From Alphaproteobacteria bacterium (GTDB taxonomy: Bacteria; Pseudomonadota; Alphaproteobacteria; SHVZ01), in contig VGEN01000009.1 in assembly GCA_016869285.1 (NCBI GenBank), positions 1 through 54,240 of the forward strand: a stretch of 54,240 nt of DNA, read 5' to 3'. Under the pieces are notes generated by a model that saw only the letters and a list, made by a program, of their open reading frames with translations, searched no databases and had not been told where the DNA came from. Shown in pieces: positions 44,269 through 53,458 of this stretch. A program made the translations under genes and the position numbers. The first letter of the stretch is position 1. Each line of letters begins with the position of its first letter.

Positions 44269-45008
44269 GGGCCGTCATCCTCGCCGCCGGGCGCGGCAGC
44301 CGGATGGGTGATCTCACCGCGGACAGGCCGAAATGCCTCGTTGAGCTTGCCGGACGGCCGTTGATCGCCTGGCAGATCGATGCGCTGACGCGGGCCGGAG
44401 TCGGGGAGATCGGCATCGTGCGCGGGTACAAGGGCGACCGCCTTGCCGCTTATGGCGCCCGCCGCTTCGACAATCCGCGATGGGCCGAGACCAACATGGT
44501 CGTCTCGCTGATTGCCGCGGAGGAGTGGCTTTCGGAAGCGCCGATCATCGTCAGCTATGCCGACATCGTTTACGGGCCTGGCACCGTCGAGGCGCTTGTC
44601 TCGGCGCAGCCTGCCCCCATCGCCGTCAGCTACGACAAGGACTGGCTCTGGCTCTGGCGCCGGCGCTTCGCCGACCCGCTCAGCGATGCCGAGAGTTTCC
44701 GTATGGCCGATGGCCGGATCGTCGATATCGGCCGCCGCGTCACGAACCTGAGGGAGATCGAGGGCCAGTATATGGGCCTTCTCCGCTTCCAGCCGGAAGG
44801 CTGGCGGGCCGTTCGCAACCTCCTCGACAGCCTGTCGACCGCCGAGATTGGCAAGCTCGACATGACATCGCTTCTGCGTCGCCTCATCGAGCGGGGAGAG
44901 GCGATCTCGGGAGTCGCGGCCACCGGCCGCTGGGGGGAGGTCGATAGCGTGAGCGATCTCAAGCTCTACGAGCGCCTTCTTGAGCGGGACGAACTCACGC
45001 TGATGTGA
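44265..45008 (+). CDS. Nucleotidyltransferase, putative CTP:phosphoglutamine cytidylyltransferase
   Basis: 247 residues, a short sugar-nucleotidyltransferase fold. MRAVILAAGRGSRMG is the nucleotide-phosphate loop (R13) and DRPKCLVELAGRPL has the conserved lysine (K23). D100 in VSYADIVYG is the expected metal ligand. E161-type residues in REIEGQYMGLLRF and the terminal WGEVDSVSDLKLYE are shared with CTP:phosphocholine and related cytidylyltransferases. In the C. jejuni pathway the matching enzyme (Cj1416) joins L-glutamine phosphate to CMP. It is the last gene of the operon and is translationally coupled to the amidotransferase. Confidence 0.83.
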   Translation: MRAVILAAGRGSRMGDLTADRPKCLVELAGRPLIAWQIDALTRAGVGEIGIVRGYKGDRLAAYGARRFDNPRWAETNMVVSLIAAEEWLSEAPIIVSYADIVYGPGTVEALVSAQPAPIAVSYDKDWLWLWRRRFADPLSDAESFRMADGRIVDIGRRVTNLREIEGQYMGLLRFQPEGWRAVRNLLDSLSTAEIGKLDMTSLLRRLIERGEAISGVAATGRWGEVDSVSDLKLYERLLERDELTLM

Positions 45009-45053
45009 GGGAGGGGCTGGCCCGGAGAACCGGGGCTACGGCATAGTCGGGAG

Positions 45054-45656
45054 GTGACGACCCCGCTCTCGCCGGAACTTCTGCTCAAGGCGTATGCGAT
45101 CGGCGTTTTCCCGATGGCCGAGGGACGTGCCGACCCGCGCATCGTCTTCGTCGATCCCGATCGCCGCGGCGTGCTGCCGCTCGACGAGTTCCACATGCCG
45201 CGCAGCCTCAAGAAGACGATCAGGCGCGGAACCTTCGAGATCCGCTGCGACACCGACTTCGCCGGTGTGCTCGCGGGCTGCGCCGAATCCACGCCAAGGC
45301 GCAAGGACACCTGGATCAATCCGGAGATCGAGCGGCTTTACAACCAGCTCTACCGGCTCGGCTTCGCGCATTCGGTCGAGACCTGGCGCGGTGGCAAGCT
45401 GGTCGGCGGCCTCTACGGCGTCGCGCTCGGCGCCGCCTTCTTCGGCGAGAGCATGTTCAGCCGCGAGACCGATGCGAGCAAGGTCGCGCTCGCCGCGCTT
45501 GTCGAGCGGCTCAAGCGCGGTCATTTCACGCTGCTCGACACGCAGTTCCTGACCGAGCACCTTGCCCGCTTCGGCGCGCGCGAGGTCCCGCGCGAGGCCT
45601 ATCGCCGCTTGCTCGAGGAAGCGATCGTGCGCGACGCGGCTTTTCCGAGGAGCTGA
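45054..45656 (+). CDS. aat: Leucyl/phenylalanyl-tRNA--protein transferase
   Basis: 200 residues. It adds Leu or Phe to proteins with N-terminal Arg or Lys, marking them for ClpS/ClpAP (N-degron pathway). Diagnostic: [36 protein letters not shown] and [22 protein letters not shown]. The start GTG at 45054 is nearly on top of a GGGAGG, so the true start is a little uncertain. It converges on the third GT41 gene with a 4-bp gap. Confidence 0.95.
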   Translation: MTTPLSPELLLKAYAIGVFPMAEGRADPRIVFVDPDRRGVLPLDEFHMPRSLKKTIRRGTFEIRCDTDFAGVLAGCAESTPRRKDTWINPEIERLYNQLYRLGFAHSVETWRGGKLVGGLYGVALGAAFFGESMFSRETDASKVALAALVERLKRGHFTLLDTQFLTEHLARFGAREVPREAYRRLLEEAIVRDAAFPRS

Positions 45657-45660
45657 CGGC

Positions 45661-47721
45661 TCAGGACGCGCACCATCGTTTCCACATGACGCGGAAGGCA
45701 TCGGCGACCGAGGCGGCATATAGGTCGTGGTTGCCGACCGCTGACTGCGCCAGCTGCTCGCGGAGCCGCGGCCTGAGATCGGCGAGAGCGGCCCGGTCCC
45801 GGGCCCTGGCGGTCGCGAGCTCCACGTATCCGTCGACGTCCGCAGCGACCCAGTCGGCGAGGCCGATAGCGGTGAGGATCGAGGCGCCGGTCCGGCTCGC
45901 GGCATTGGCGCCGAGCAATGCGATCACCGGAACACCCATGTGAATCGCCTCGAAAGTGCTAACCCCGCCATTGTAGGGGAAGGGATCGAGCGCGAGATCG
46001 ACATCGGCGAATGCGCCCATGTGCTCGCTTCTCGGCGTGCGACCGAGCATCTCGACACGCGCCGGCATGATTCCGTGGCGAGCGAGGCGGTCGGCCATCG
46101 CGGCGCGGGCCTCGGCATCATCGAGACTCGGGTCCTTCAGGAGGAGCCTCGCCTCAGGTACGGCGCCGAGGATGCGTCCCCAGGCGGAGGCGGTTTCGTC
46201 GCCGATCTTGGAAGACCGGTTGAAGCAGCCGAACGTAAAGGATCGCTGGAGATCGCTCGCCGCGACGCCAGGGACGTCCGCCGGCGGCTCCGACGTCATG
46301 AAGCAGGGAAGGTCGTAGATCTGCTCCGCCAGCAAGGACCTGATCTCGGGCGGCGCAACGATCGGGTCGGCGAAGAAGTAGTCGATCTCCGGCACACCGG
46401 TCCCGGTGCCGTGGCCCCACGCCGTGACCTGAACCGGCGCTGGCTTGGCGGCGAAGGTCAGGAGACGATTCCCCGCGGTGTGGCCGGAAAGATCGACAAG
46501 GATATCGACCTCGTCGCGGCGGATCTGCTGAGCGAGCTCGATCGGAGACAGGTCGTGGGTCTCGTGCCAGAAGCCGCTGATGCGGCGGAAGCCCTCGGTG
46601 AGCGCATCTTCGCGAATGGTTGCCGAGTAGCAGCCGACCTCGAATTGGCTGCGATCAAGGCGGCGCAGGACCGGGCCGAAGAGCGACGCGGTCGCGTGCT
46701 GGCGGAAGTCGGCGGAGACGAAGCCGACCTTGAGGCGGCGACGAGGCGTCCGGTCGTTGGCGTGGCTGACTTTCATCGCAGCGAATGGCGTGGCGTGGCG
46801 TCGATACCATTTGCGGCGCAGGGCCTGGTGCTCGAGGAAGCCGAGTTCCGGCGCGAAGTCGAGGGCGAAGATCAGCGCGGTGTCGCAGTCCGGACTGTCA
46901 GGATCGATGGCGAGTGAGCGGCGGTAACTCGTCGCGGCGCCGCCGGCGTCGCCGCGATCCATGCATGCGTTGCCGAGATTCAGATGCGACGCGCTTCCCG
47001 CGGGCTTGAGCGCGAGCGAGCGGCGATATCGCATAACGGCCTCGGCGATCCGGCGCTCGACATGAAGGACGTTGCCAAGGTTGTTCTGTGCCTCGGCATA
47101 GTCGGGAAGGAGGTCGATGGCGCGTTGGAAGAACGTAATCGCCTGGGCTGGCTGGTTGAGCCGGCGGGAAAGAAGACCAAGCCCGTTAAGGGCTTCCGGA
47201 AATACGGCGCGGATCGCAAGGGCGCGACGCTGATGGCCCAGCGCGGCGGTGTGCTGTCGGATCCCGGAGAGCGCCTCCGCGAGGTTGTGAGCAAGTTCCG
47301 CGATGCCGGGGCTGAGGGCGACGGCACACCGCAACGGCCTTACCGCATCGAGAGGTCGCGAGGTTGCGAGCAGAGCAGCGCCGAGATTGCCAAGGGCGAA
47401 TGCGTCGAAGCGATCGATCCGCAGAACGATACGGTACGCTTTTGCTTCCTCGTGCCGGCGGCCGAGAGCGTTCAGCACGGCCGCGAGATGGCGTGCCGCC
47501 GGAGCCGAAGCGGTGGTTGACGAGACGGCGCGCTTAAGGTGACGCGCTGCGGCTGAAAGCTGCTGCGTTTGTGCGGCGGCGACGCCCGCTAGGTGCAGGA
47601 GATCGGAGGTGCCCGGCGCTCGGGCGAGCGCCGCGCGGCAGGCTCTCAGCCCCGCGGGATAGTTGCCCGCCTGAAGAAGCGCCGCTGCCATGTCGGCGAG
47701 CGCTGCGACTTCCTCGCTCAC
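45661..47721 (-). CDS. TPR protein with SPINDLY/OGT-type (GT41) glycosyltransferase domain, third copy
   Basis: 686 residues. About eight TPR units span residues 5-290. The catalytic part shows LKVGFVSADFRQHATASLFG, ILVDLSGHTAGNRLLTF, VQVTAWGHGTGTGVPEIDYF, CFNRSSKIGD and ALDPFPYNGGVSTFEAIHMG. It is closer by eye to the gene at 10.7 kb (shared HTAGN, TAWG, GTG and FNR motifs) than to that at 12.6 kb. The start GTG overlaps the DUF2155 stop (GTGA), so it is the last, coupled gene of the NDUFA12-mlaD-DUF2155 operon. Target and sugar donor are unknown. Confidence 0.86.
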   Translation of the reverse strand: MSEEVAALADMAAALLQAGNYPAGLRACRAALARAPGTSDLLHLAGVAAAQTQQLSAAARHLKRAVSSTTASAPAARHLAAVLNALGRRHEEAKAYRIVLRIDRFDAFALGNLGAALLATSRPLDAVRPLRCAVALSPGIAELAHNLAEALSGIRQHTAALGHQRRALAIRAVFPEALNGLGLLSRRLNQPAQAITFFQRAIDLLPDYAEAQNNLGNVLHVERRIAEAVMRYRRSLALKPAGSASHLNLGNACMDRGDAGGAATSYRRSLAIDPDSPDCDTALIFALDFAPELGFLEHQALRRKWYRRHATPFAAMKVSHANDRTPRRRLKVGFVSADFRQHATASLFGPVLRRLDRSQFEVGCYSATIREDALTEGFRRISGFWHETHDLSPIELAQQIRRDEVDILVDLSGHTAGNRLLTFAAKPAPVQVTAWGHGTGTGVPEIDYFFADPIVAPPEIRSLLAEQIYDLPCFMTSEPPADVPGVAASDLQRSFTFGCFNRSSKIGDETASAWGRILGAVPEARLLLKDPSLDDAEARAAMADRLARHGIMPARVEMLGRTPRSEHMGAFADVDLALDPFPYNGGVSTFEAIHMGVPVIALLGANAASRTGASILTAIGLADWVAADVDGYVELATARARDRAALADLRPRLREQLAQSAVGNHDLYAASVADAFRVMWKRWCAS

Positions 47722-48089
47722 CCCTGTCGACAGTCCAGCACCCAGACATCATAGACGGGGTGCTGCAGCGGATTGAGCGCCGGGCTGGAGGAGAACATCC
47801 ATCCCGAGAAAAGCAGACGCGGCTGCTCGCCGAGCCGGAGCTCGCGGATCTCGAGGAAGGCCGCGTTCTCCGGAGGCTCCTCGGGGGGGCGCTTATGGCA
47901 GGCGCGCATGGCGATCTCGAGCGTGCCGAAACGGACCGGACGGTCGATCTCGACCGGAAGCGTCGAGACGCGTGCCGTTACCTTGTCGAGGCCCTGCAGC
48001 AGGGCGGCGCGCTGCTGAGCCGAGGCCGGAAGCGCGAGCAGCAAGACCAGGAAAACGAGCGCCAGGCGCTCAAGGCTTCTTGGTCGCAT
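47718..48089 (-). CDS. DUF2155 domain protein, secreted
   Basis: 123 residues with a signal peptide (LALVFLVLLLALPASA-QQ). The mature protein has the DUF2155 signature: VRFGTLEIAMRACHKRPPEE, then LLFSGWMFSSSPALNPLQHP and VYDVWVLDC. The two conserved cysteines probably form a disulfide. Function is unknown, though the gene is commonly next to aat, mlaD-like and NDUFA12 genes in alphaproteobacteria. It overlaps the end of mlaD by 20 bp and the start of the GT41 gene. Confidence 0.92.
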   Translation of the reverse strand: MRPRSLERLALVFLVLLLALPASAQQRAALLQGLDKVTARVSTLPVEIDRPVRFGTLEIAMRACHKRPPEEPPENAAFLEIRELRLGEQPRLLFSGWMFSSSPALNPLQHPVYDVWVLDCRQG

Positions 48090-48543
48090 CCTTGCTCTGA
48101 TCGGGCGCGGAGAACATGAACTTGCCGAGCATCTGGACGATGTCGACCGACGACTGGGTAAACTTGATCTCCCCGCCCGGCTTGATCGTCTCAGTGTCTC
48201 CCCCCGGAATCAGCGCGAGATAGCGTCCCCCCAGCAGCCCCTCGCTCGCCACCTCGGCAACCGTATCGGTCGGCAGCTTGACCTTGGGGTCGATGCTCAT
48301 GCGGACGATGGCAAGAAAGCGCTCGGTGTCGAGCCGCTGGTCGATCACCGTGCCGACCTTGATGCCGCTGACGCGGACATCGGTGCCGGCGGTAACGCCG
48401 TCGACACGGTCGAACCGCGCCGACACCTCGTAGCCGCTCACCGTGCGCAGGCCCGAGCTGTTGTAGGCAAAAGCGAGGAACATCGCGGCGACGACGATGA
48501 CGACCGCGCCCATCACCGTCTCGATCATGCTACGGCCGGTCAT
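48070..48543 (-). CDS. mlaD: MlaD-family outer-membrane lipid asymmetry protein (MCE domain)
   Basis: 157 residues. A single N-terminal membrane helix (about 8-28) anchors it in the inner membrane. The MCE domain follows (about 36-115): YEVSARFDRVDGVTAGTDVRV, GIKVGTVIDQRLD and EGLLGGRYLALIPGG. MlaD hexamers form the periplasmic channel of the MlaFEDB phospholipid transporter. The other mla genes are absent from the window; MlaD alone in this NDUFA12 neighbourhood is common in the class. Confidence 0.93.
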   Translation of the reverse strand: MTGRSMIETVMGAVVIVVAAMFLAFAYNSSGLRTVSGYEVSARFDRVDGVTAGTDVRVSGIKVGTVIDQRLDTERFLAIVRMSIDPKVKLPTDTVAEVASEGLLGGRYLALIPGGDTETIKPGGEIKFTQSSVDIVQMLGKFMFSAPDQSKDATKKP

Positions 48544-48558
48544 GAGTCCCCTAGCAGC

Positions 48559-48918
48559 TTAGCCCGGCCGCCACGGCTCGTAGTCGCCGGTCGCCGCGGC
48601 ACGCCGGCCGCCCATGGCGACATGACCGGGCGGGCGGTAAGCCTGCGGCGTGCCCGTCAGATTCGGCACATGCTCTTTCTGCCAGCTCGGCGCCTTGGCG
48701 CCTTCCTTCGGCGGCTCCTTGGCCGTGTGATGCAGCCAGGCATGCCACTCCGGCGGCACCTTCGAGCCCTCGGGCTCGCCATTGTAGATGACCCAGCGCC
48801 GCTCCTTGCCGTCTGTGCGCTTGGCGCCGCCTTTGGCCCGGTAGTAGCGGTTGCCATAGGCATCAGCGCCGACGACCTCGCCGTTGAGCCAAGTGAAGAG
48901 ACGGGTGCCGAGACTCAT
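48559..48918 (-). CDS. NDUFA12-family NADH:ubiquinone oxidoreductase accessory subunit
   Basis: 119 residues. GADAYGNRYYRAK, RRWVIYNGEPEGSKVPPEWHAWLHH and a C-terminal YRPPGH segment are diagnostic of the 17.2-kDa (B17.2) accessory subunit of complex I, which alphaproteobacteria share with mitochondria. It probably sits on the peripheral arm of complex I. It is the first gene of the minus-strand operon with mlaD, 15 bp upstream of it, and is divergent from the NUDIX gene. Confidence 0.95.
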   Translation of the reverse strand: MSLGTRLFTWLNGEVVGADAYGNRYYRAKGGAKRTDGKERRWVIYNGEPEGSKVPPEWHAWLHHTAKEPPKEGAKAPSWQKEHVPNLTGTPQAYRPPGHVAMGGRRAAATGDYEPWRPG

Positions 48919-48986
48919 GCGTCGATGCCCGGAGTGATAAGCGCGCGGACTATGGACCGGCCGCGGACTGAGGTAAAGGGCGGCTC

Positions 48987-49385
48987 ATGACGCCAATGTC
49001 GGTCAAAGCGGCGATCATCGAGGACGAGCGTGTCCTCCTGCTCGCCAACGATCGCGGCGAGTGGGAGCTGCCGGGCGGCCGCCTCGATCCGGGCGAGTCC
49101 GAACCGCAGGCGCTGGCCCGCGAGATCGCGGAGGAGCTTGGTGTTTCCGCCAGGATCGGGCCACGCCTCGCGGAAGAAGATTTCGAGGTGATTCCGGGGC
49201 GCCTGGTGCGGATCGTCAGCTATGGCTGCGTGATCGAGCCGGGCTCCGGCCTCCGCCTGTCGGCCGAGCACCGCGAACTCCTTTGGGCGCCGGTTGCGAG
49301 CCTAGGTGATTTGCCGATTCCGGAGGTCTACAGGCGGGCGATCCGCCTGTGGGTATCTTTGAGGATATCTTTCAAGAATCCCTAG
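48987..49385 (+). CDS. NUDIX hydrolase
   Basis: 132 residues. The Nudix box is complete: GGRLDPGE, seven residues, then REIAEELG, which binds the metal ions for pyrophosphate hydrolysis. WELPGG precedes it as usual. The substrate (nucleoside diphosphate-X, for example a damaged nucleotide or sugar nucleotide) is not evident. The C-terminal ISFKNP lies in a noticeably more AT-rich stretch that continues into the intergenic region. Confidence 0.88.
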   Translation: MTPMSVKAAIIEDERVLLLANDRGEWELPGGRLDPGESEPQALAREIAEELGVSARIGPRLAEEDFEVIPGRLVRIVSYGCVIEPGSGLRLSAEHRELLWAPVASLGDLPIPEVYRRAIRLWVSLRISFKNP

Positions 49386-49616
49386 ATTATCGGCATATCT
49401 ATGACACTATGATGGTGCGCATACAAAATGTTGTTGCCTCCGTCGGCGATTGTGGCAGACTTTGCTTCCTGTCGTGGGCGCTGTCGTCGGGGAGGCCGGC
49501 TTGAGCGAACGCCGTTACCGAAGTCGAGGTCTTTCCAGCCGCGGGCACCGACCCGGCGGGCGACGGTCCGGCGCCTGTCTGCGGCACGAGCAGTACCAGA
49601 AGAGATAGAAAAACCA

Positions 49617-49633
49617 AAGCGCTAGAGGCGCTT
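49617..49633. terminator. Small intrinsic-terminator-like hairpin
   Basis: AAGCGC, loop TAGAG, GCGCTT. On the minus strand it is followed by TGGTTTTT, on the plus strand by CTTGATCTATTT. The better U-run is on the minus side. It could end transcripts from either direction; no gene reading into it from the right is recognised. Confidence 0.45.
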
Positions 49634-49692
49634 CTTGATCTATTTAAGTAAAATGTTTTGTTAGATCCTTGCGTTCGTTAGTCTAAGTCGAT

Positions 49693-49721
49693 TTGCCCTT
49701 GCCGCTCCTCCTAGGTCTAGT
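49693..49721 (+). promoter_or_regulatory. Candidate nrdJ promoter
   Basis: TTGCCC (49693-49698), 17 bases, TCTAGT (49716-49721). The -10 hexamer falls inside the upstream NrdR-like box, so bound NrdR would block RNA polymerase. Transcription would start near 49728. Confidence 0.4.
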
Positions 49722-49754
49722 GTAGGCTTCTCTTCCTAACGCAATATGTTGTGG
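49708..49754 (+). promoter_or_regulatory. Tandem NrdR-like boxes upstream of nrdJ
   Basis: The downstream box at 49739-49754 (ACGCAATATGTTGTGG) matches the NrdR consensus core C-W-A-T-A-T-A-T-W-G at all but one position. The upstream box at 49708-49723 has the weaker core CTAGGTCTAG. The two cores begin exactly 31 bp apart, three helical turns, which is the spacing known for paired NrdR boxes. NrdR is the nucleotide-sensing repressor of ribonucleotide reductase genes. Confidence 0.65.
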
Positions 49755-49772
49755 TTTCGGGGGAGCGAGCGT

Positions 49773-52700
49773 ATGCGCGTCACGCGGCGATTCACGACCG
49801 AGGGACAGGATCCGTTCTCAAGCATCGCGTTCCGAAGCGCGACCAGCGAGATCCGAAACCCAGACGGCTCCATCGTCTTCCGCTTGGCAGATATCGAGGT
49901 GCCTGAGGAGTTCTCCCAGGTCGCCGCCGACATCCTGGCGCAGAAATACTTCCGTAAGGCTGGCATTCCTGCCGCGCTAAAAGCCGTCGAGGAGAACACG
50001 GTTCCCTCCTGGCTCTGGCGCAAAGTCCCCGACGAGGCGGCGCTTGCCAGGCTCGACAAGGACAAGCGCTCGACGCATGAGCGCTCGGCCAAGGAAGTGT
50101 TCCACCGGCTCGCCGGCACCTGGACCTATTGGGGCTGGAAGGGCGGCTACTTCGACACCGAGACCGACGCGCGCGCCTTCTACGACGAGCATTGCTACAT
50201 GCTCGCGCGCCAGATGGTGGCGCCGAACAGCCCGCAATGGTTCAACACCGGGCTGCACTGGGCCTATGGCATCGACGGCCCGGCACAGGGCCACTACTAC
50301 GTCGACTTCCGGACCGGGACGCTCGTGCAGTCGGAGTCGGCCTACGAGCACCCGCAGCCGCATGCCTGCTTCATCCAGTCGGTCTCCGACGACCTCGTGA
50401 ACGAGGGCGGCATCATGGACCTCTGGGTCCGCGAAGCGCGTCTGTTCAAATACGGCTCGGGCACCGGCTCGAACTTCTCGAAGCTGCGCGGCGACGGCGA
50501 GAAGCTCTCCGGCGGCGGCCGTTCCTCCGGCCTGATGAGCTTCCTCAAGATCGGCGACCGCGCCGCCGGCGCGATCAAGTCGGGCGGCACGACGCGCCGC
50601 GCCGCCAAGATGGTGACGGTCGACATCGACCACCCCGACATCGAGACCTACATCAAGTGGAAGATGGTCGAGGAGCAGAAGGTCGCCGCCCTCGTTTCGG
50701 GCTCACGCCTCGCCGCCAAGCACCTGAACGAGGTCATGGCCGCCTGCGGACATGATCTCTCCGGCATCGGCAGCGACGACCGCTTCGATCCCAAGATCAA
50801 CAAGGCGCTGAAGAAGGCCATCCTCGCCGCGCGCAGGGCGATGATCCCGGAGAACTACGTCCAGCGTGTGATCCACTTCGCCAAGCAGGGCTACGAGTCG
50901 ATCGAGTTTCCCACCTACGACACCGACTGGGATTCGGACGCCTACCTCACCGTCTCCGGCCAGAACTCGAACAACTCCGTCCGCCTCGACAACCAGTTCC
51001 TCGACGCCGTGATTGCCAATAGCGATTGGAAGCTCGTCCGCCGCACCGACGGCAGGATTGCCAAGACGCTGAAGGCGCGAGAGCTGTGGAACCTCATCGG
51101 CGAGGCCGCCTGGGCCTGCGCCGATCCTGGGGTGCAGTACGACTCGACGATCAACGAGTGGCACACCTGCCCGGAATCAGGACGCATCAACGCGTCCAAT
51201 CCGTGCTCCGAATACATGTTCTTGGACGATACCGCCTGCAACCTGGCGTCCATGAATCTGCTCACCTACCGGCACGCCGATGGCAGATTCGATATCGAGG
51301 CCTATGAGCACGTCACCCGTCTCTGGACCATGGTCCTCGAGATCTCGGTGATGATGGCGCAGTTCCCGTCCAAGGCGATCGCCGAGCTGTCTTACGAGTA
51401 CCGCACGCTCGGCCTCGGCTACGCCAATATCGGCGGCCTGCTGATGGCCTCCGGCATCCCCTATGACTCGGACGAGGGCCGCGCGATCTGCGCCGCCTTG
51501 ACCGCGATCATGACCGGAGTCGCCTATGCGACCTCGGCGGAGATGGCGGGCGAGCTCGGCACCTTCCCGGGATATGCCAAGAACCGCGAGCACATGCTGC
51601 GCGTCATGCGCAACCACCGCCGCGCCGCCTATGGCGAGGCCGGCGGCTATGAGGGGCTGGCGATCAAGCCGGTGCCGCTCGATGCCGAGAGCTGCCCGGA
51701 TCAGGCGCTGATCGAGGCCGCGCGCAAGGCCTGGGACGAGGCGATGCGCCTCGGCGAGATCCACGGCTATCGCAACGCCCAGGCGAGCGTGGTGGCGCCG
51801 ACCGGCACCATCGGCTTGGTCATGGACTGCGACACCACCGGCATCGAGCCAGACTTCGCGCTGGTGAAGTTCAAGAAGCTGGCGGGCGGCGGCTACTTCA
51901 AGATCATCAACCGGCTGGTGCCGGACGCGCTGAGGGCGCTGGGCTACCCGCAGGCGCAGATTGAGGAGATCGTTGCTTATGCCGTCGGCCACGGAACGCT
52001 GAAGGACTCGCCGGCGATCGACCACCGGGCGCTCCGCGCCAAGGGCTTCACCTCGGAGGCGCTGACGGCGGTCGAAGCCGCGCTCGGCTCGGCCTTCGAC
52101 ATCAAGTTCGCCTTCAACAAATGGACGCTCGGCGAGGAGTTCTGCCGGGTGAGCCTCAAGATCCCGCCGGTGAAGCTAGACGAAGCGGGCTTCGACCTGC
52201 TCGGCCATCTCGGCTTTTCGCGCTTGGAGATCGAGGCCGCCAACACCTATTGCTGCGGCGCCATGACCGTCGAGGGCGCCCCCTACCTCAAGGCCGAGCA
52301 CCTCGCGGTGTTCGACTGCGCCAATCCCTGTGGGCGCTTCGGCACGCGCTCGCTCTCGGTCGAAAGTCACATCCGCATGATGGCGGCGTCCCAGCCCTTC
52401 ATCTCGGGGGCGATCTCCAAGACCATCAACATGCCGAACGTGGCAACGGTCGAGGATTGCAAGAACGCCTACATGCTGTCATGGCGCCTCGGCCTCAAGG
52501 CGAATGCGCTGTACCGCGACGGCTCCAAGCTCTCGCAGCCGCTCTCGGCGGCGCTGATCGACGATGAGGACGCGATCGACGAGATTGCCGATGCCGCGCC
52601 GGCCGAGAAGGCGCCGATCATCGCCGAGAAGATCGTCGAGCGGATCGTCGAGCGCGTCGCCTCGCGTCAACGACTGCCGCAGCGGCGCAAGGGCTACACG

Positions 52701-53435
52701 CAGAAGGCCTCGGTCGGCGGCCACAAGGTCTACCTCCGCACCGGCGAGTACGACGACGGCAAGGTCGGCGAGATCTTCATCGACATGCACAAGGAGGGGG
52801 CGGCGCTGCGCTCCTGGGTCAACAACTTCGCGATCGCGATCTCGATCGGCTTGCAGTACGGCGTGCCGCTCGAGGAGTTCGTCGAGGCCTTCACCTTCAC
52901 GCGCTTCGAGCCCTCAGGTCCGGTCGAGGGCAACGAGGCGATCAAGATGTCGACCTCGATCCTCGACTACATCTTCCGCGAGCTTGCGATCAGCTATCTC
53001 GATCGCACCGACCTCGCCCATGTGCAGCCGGACGATCTGCTGCCGGGTGCGATGGGATCGGGAGAAGCCGAGAGCGCCCTGCCGAAGCCGGCCTTGCCGG
53101 TAGAGAAGCTGAGCCGCGGCTTCGTTCGCACCAATCTTGTCGTCTTCCGCGGCGGCGCGGCGCCGGCGGTCGACACCCCGCAGGTGGTGCATGTCCATGC
53201 CGCGACGGCGCAGGCGAACGGCGCCGCCATGCACAGCTTTGCCGAGGGGGCGACCGCGCTCGCGGTCGAGCCCGAGGTGATGGCCGCCGTGGACGCCAAG
53301 CTCGCCCGTCGCCGAGAAGCCAAGCTCAAGGGCTATGAGGGCGATTCTTGCGGCGAGTGCGGCAATTTCACGCTGGTCCGCAACGGCACCTGCCTGAAAT
53401 GCGATAGCTGCGGGTCGACCACCGGCTGCAGCTGA
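49773..53435 (+). CDS. nrdJ: Vitamin B12-dependent (class II) ribonucleoside-diphosphate reductase
   Basis: 1,220 residues, normal for the large alphaproteobacterial NrdJ. It reduces ribonucleotides to deoxyribonucleotides using adenosylcobalamin and works with or without oxygen. Visible: [15 protein letters not shown] (active-site Cys), [30 protein letters not shown] (N-C-E radical site), and a C-terminal [21 protein letters not shown] zinc-ribbon-like pair of cysteine motifs, split here as CGEC and CLKCDSC. I start at ATG 49773 because GGGGGAG lies 8 bases upstream; an ATG at 49746 falls inside the NrdR-like box. A strong terminator follows. Confidence 0.97.
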   Translation: MRVTRRFTTEGQDPFSSIAFRSATSEIRNPDGSIVFRLADIEVPEEFSQVAADILAQKYFRKAGIPAALKAVEENTVPSWLWRKVPDEAALARLDKDKRSTHERSAKEVFHRLAGTWTYWGWKGGYFDTETDARAFYDEHCYMLARQMVAPNSPQWFNTGLHWAYGIDGPAQGHYYVDFRTGTLVQSESAYEHPQPHACFIQSVSDDLVNEGGIMDLWVREARLFKYGSGTGSNFSKLRGDGEKLSGGGRSSGLMSFLKIGDRAAGAIKSGGTTRRAAKMVTVDIDHPDIETYIKWKMVEEQKVAALVSGSRLAAKHLNEVMAACGHDLSGIGSDDRFDPKINKALKKAILAARRAMIPENYVQRVIHFAKQGYESIEFPTYDTDWDSDAYLTVSGQNSNNSVRLDNQFLDAVIANSDWKLVRRTDGRIAKTLKARELWNLIGEAAWACADPGVQYDSTINEWHTCPESGRINASNPCSEYMFLDDTACNLASMNLLTYRHADGRFDIEAYEHVTRLWTMVLEISVMMAQFPSKAIAELSYEYRTLGLGYANIGGLLMASGIPYDSDEGRAICAALTAIMTGVAYATSAEMAGELGTFPGYAKNREHMLRVMRNHRRAAYGEAGGYEGLAIKPVPLDAESCPDQALIEAARKAWDEAMRLGEIHGYRNAQASVVAPTGTIGLVMDCDTTGIEPDFALVKFKKLAGGGYFKIINRLVPDALRALGYPQAQIEEIVAYAVGHGTLKDSPAIDHRALRAKGFTSEALTAVEAALGSAFDIKFAFNKWTLGEEFCRVSLKIPPVKLDEAGFDLLGHLGFSRLEIEAANTYCCGAMTVEGAPYLKAEHLAVFDCANPCGRFGTRSLSVESHIRMMAASQPFISGAISKTINMPNVATVEDCKNAYMLSWRLGLKANALYRDGSKLSQPLSAALIDDEDAIDEIADAAPAEKAPIIAEKIVERIVERVASRQRLPQRRKGYTQKASVGGHKVYLRTGEYDDGKVGEIFIDMHKEGAALRSWVNNFAIAISIGLQYGVPLEEFVEAFTFTRFEPSGPVEGNEAIKMSTSILDYIFRELAISYLDRTDLAHVQPDDLLPGAMGSGEAESALPKPALPVEKLSRGFVRTNLVVFRGGAAPAVDTPQVVHVHAATAQANGAAMHSFAEGATALAVEPEVMAAVDAKLARRREAKLKGYEGDSCGECGNFTLVRNGTCLKCDSCGSTTGCS

Positions 53436-53458
53436 CCAAAACGGGTGGAGGGCGAAGG

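Larger units (their letters stand above)
49386..49772. other. Intergenic region upstream of nrdJ
   Basis: A 387-bp gap, more AT-rich than the rest of the window at both ends. It contains a bidirectional hairpin (49617-49633), a candidate promoter and two NrdR-like boxes. A possible minus-strand reading frame (49399-49617, TTG start) is not convincing. I see no cobalamin-riboswitch B12-box. Confidence 0.6.

Noticed and set aside
49399..49617. A 72-codon minus-strand frame with a hydrophobic N-terminus upstream of nrdJ
   Set aside because: It starts with TTG directly at a terminator-like hairpin, has no ribosome site, and its hydrophobic start is too short and lacks a basic n-region.
49386..49772. 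Cobalamin riboswitch upstream of the B12-dependent reductase
   Set aside because: No B12-box (GCCACTG-type) or matching fold was found; NrdR-like boxes explain the region better.
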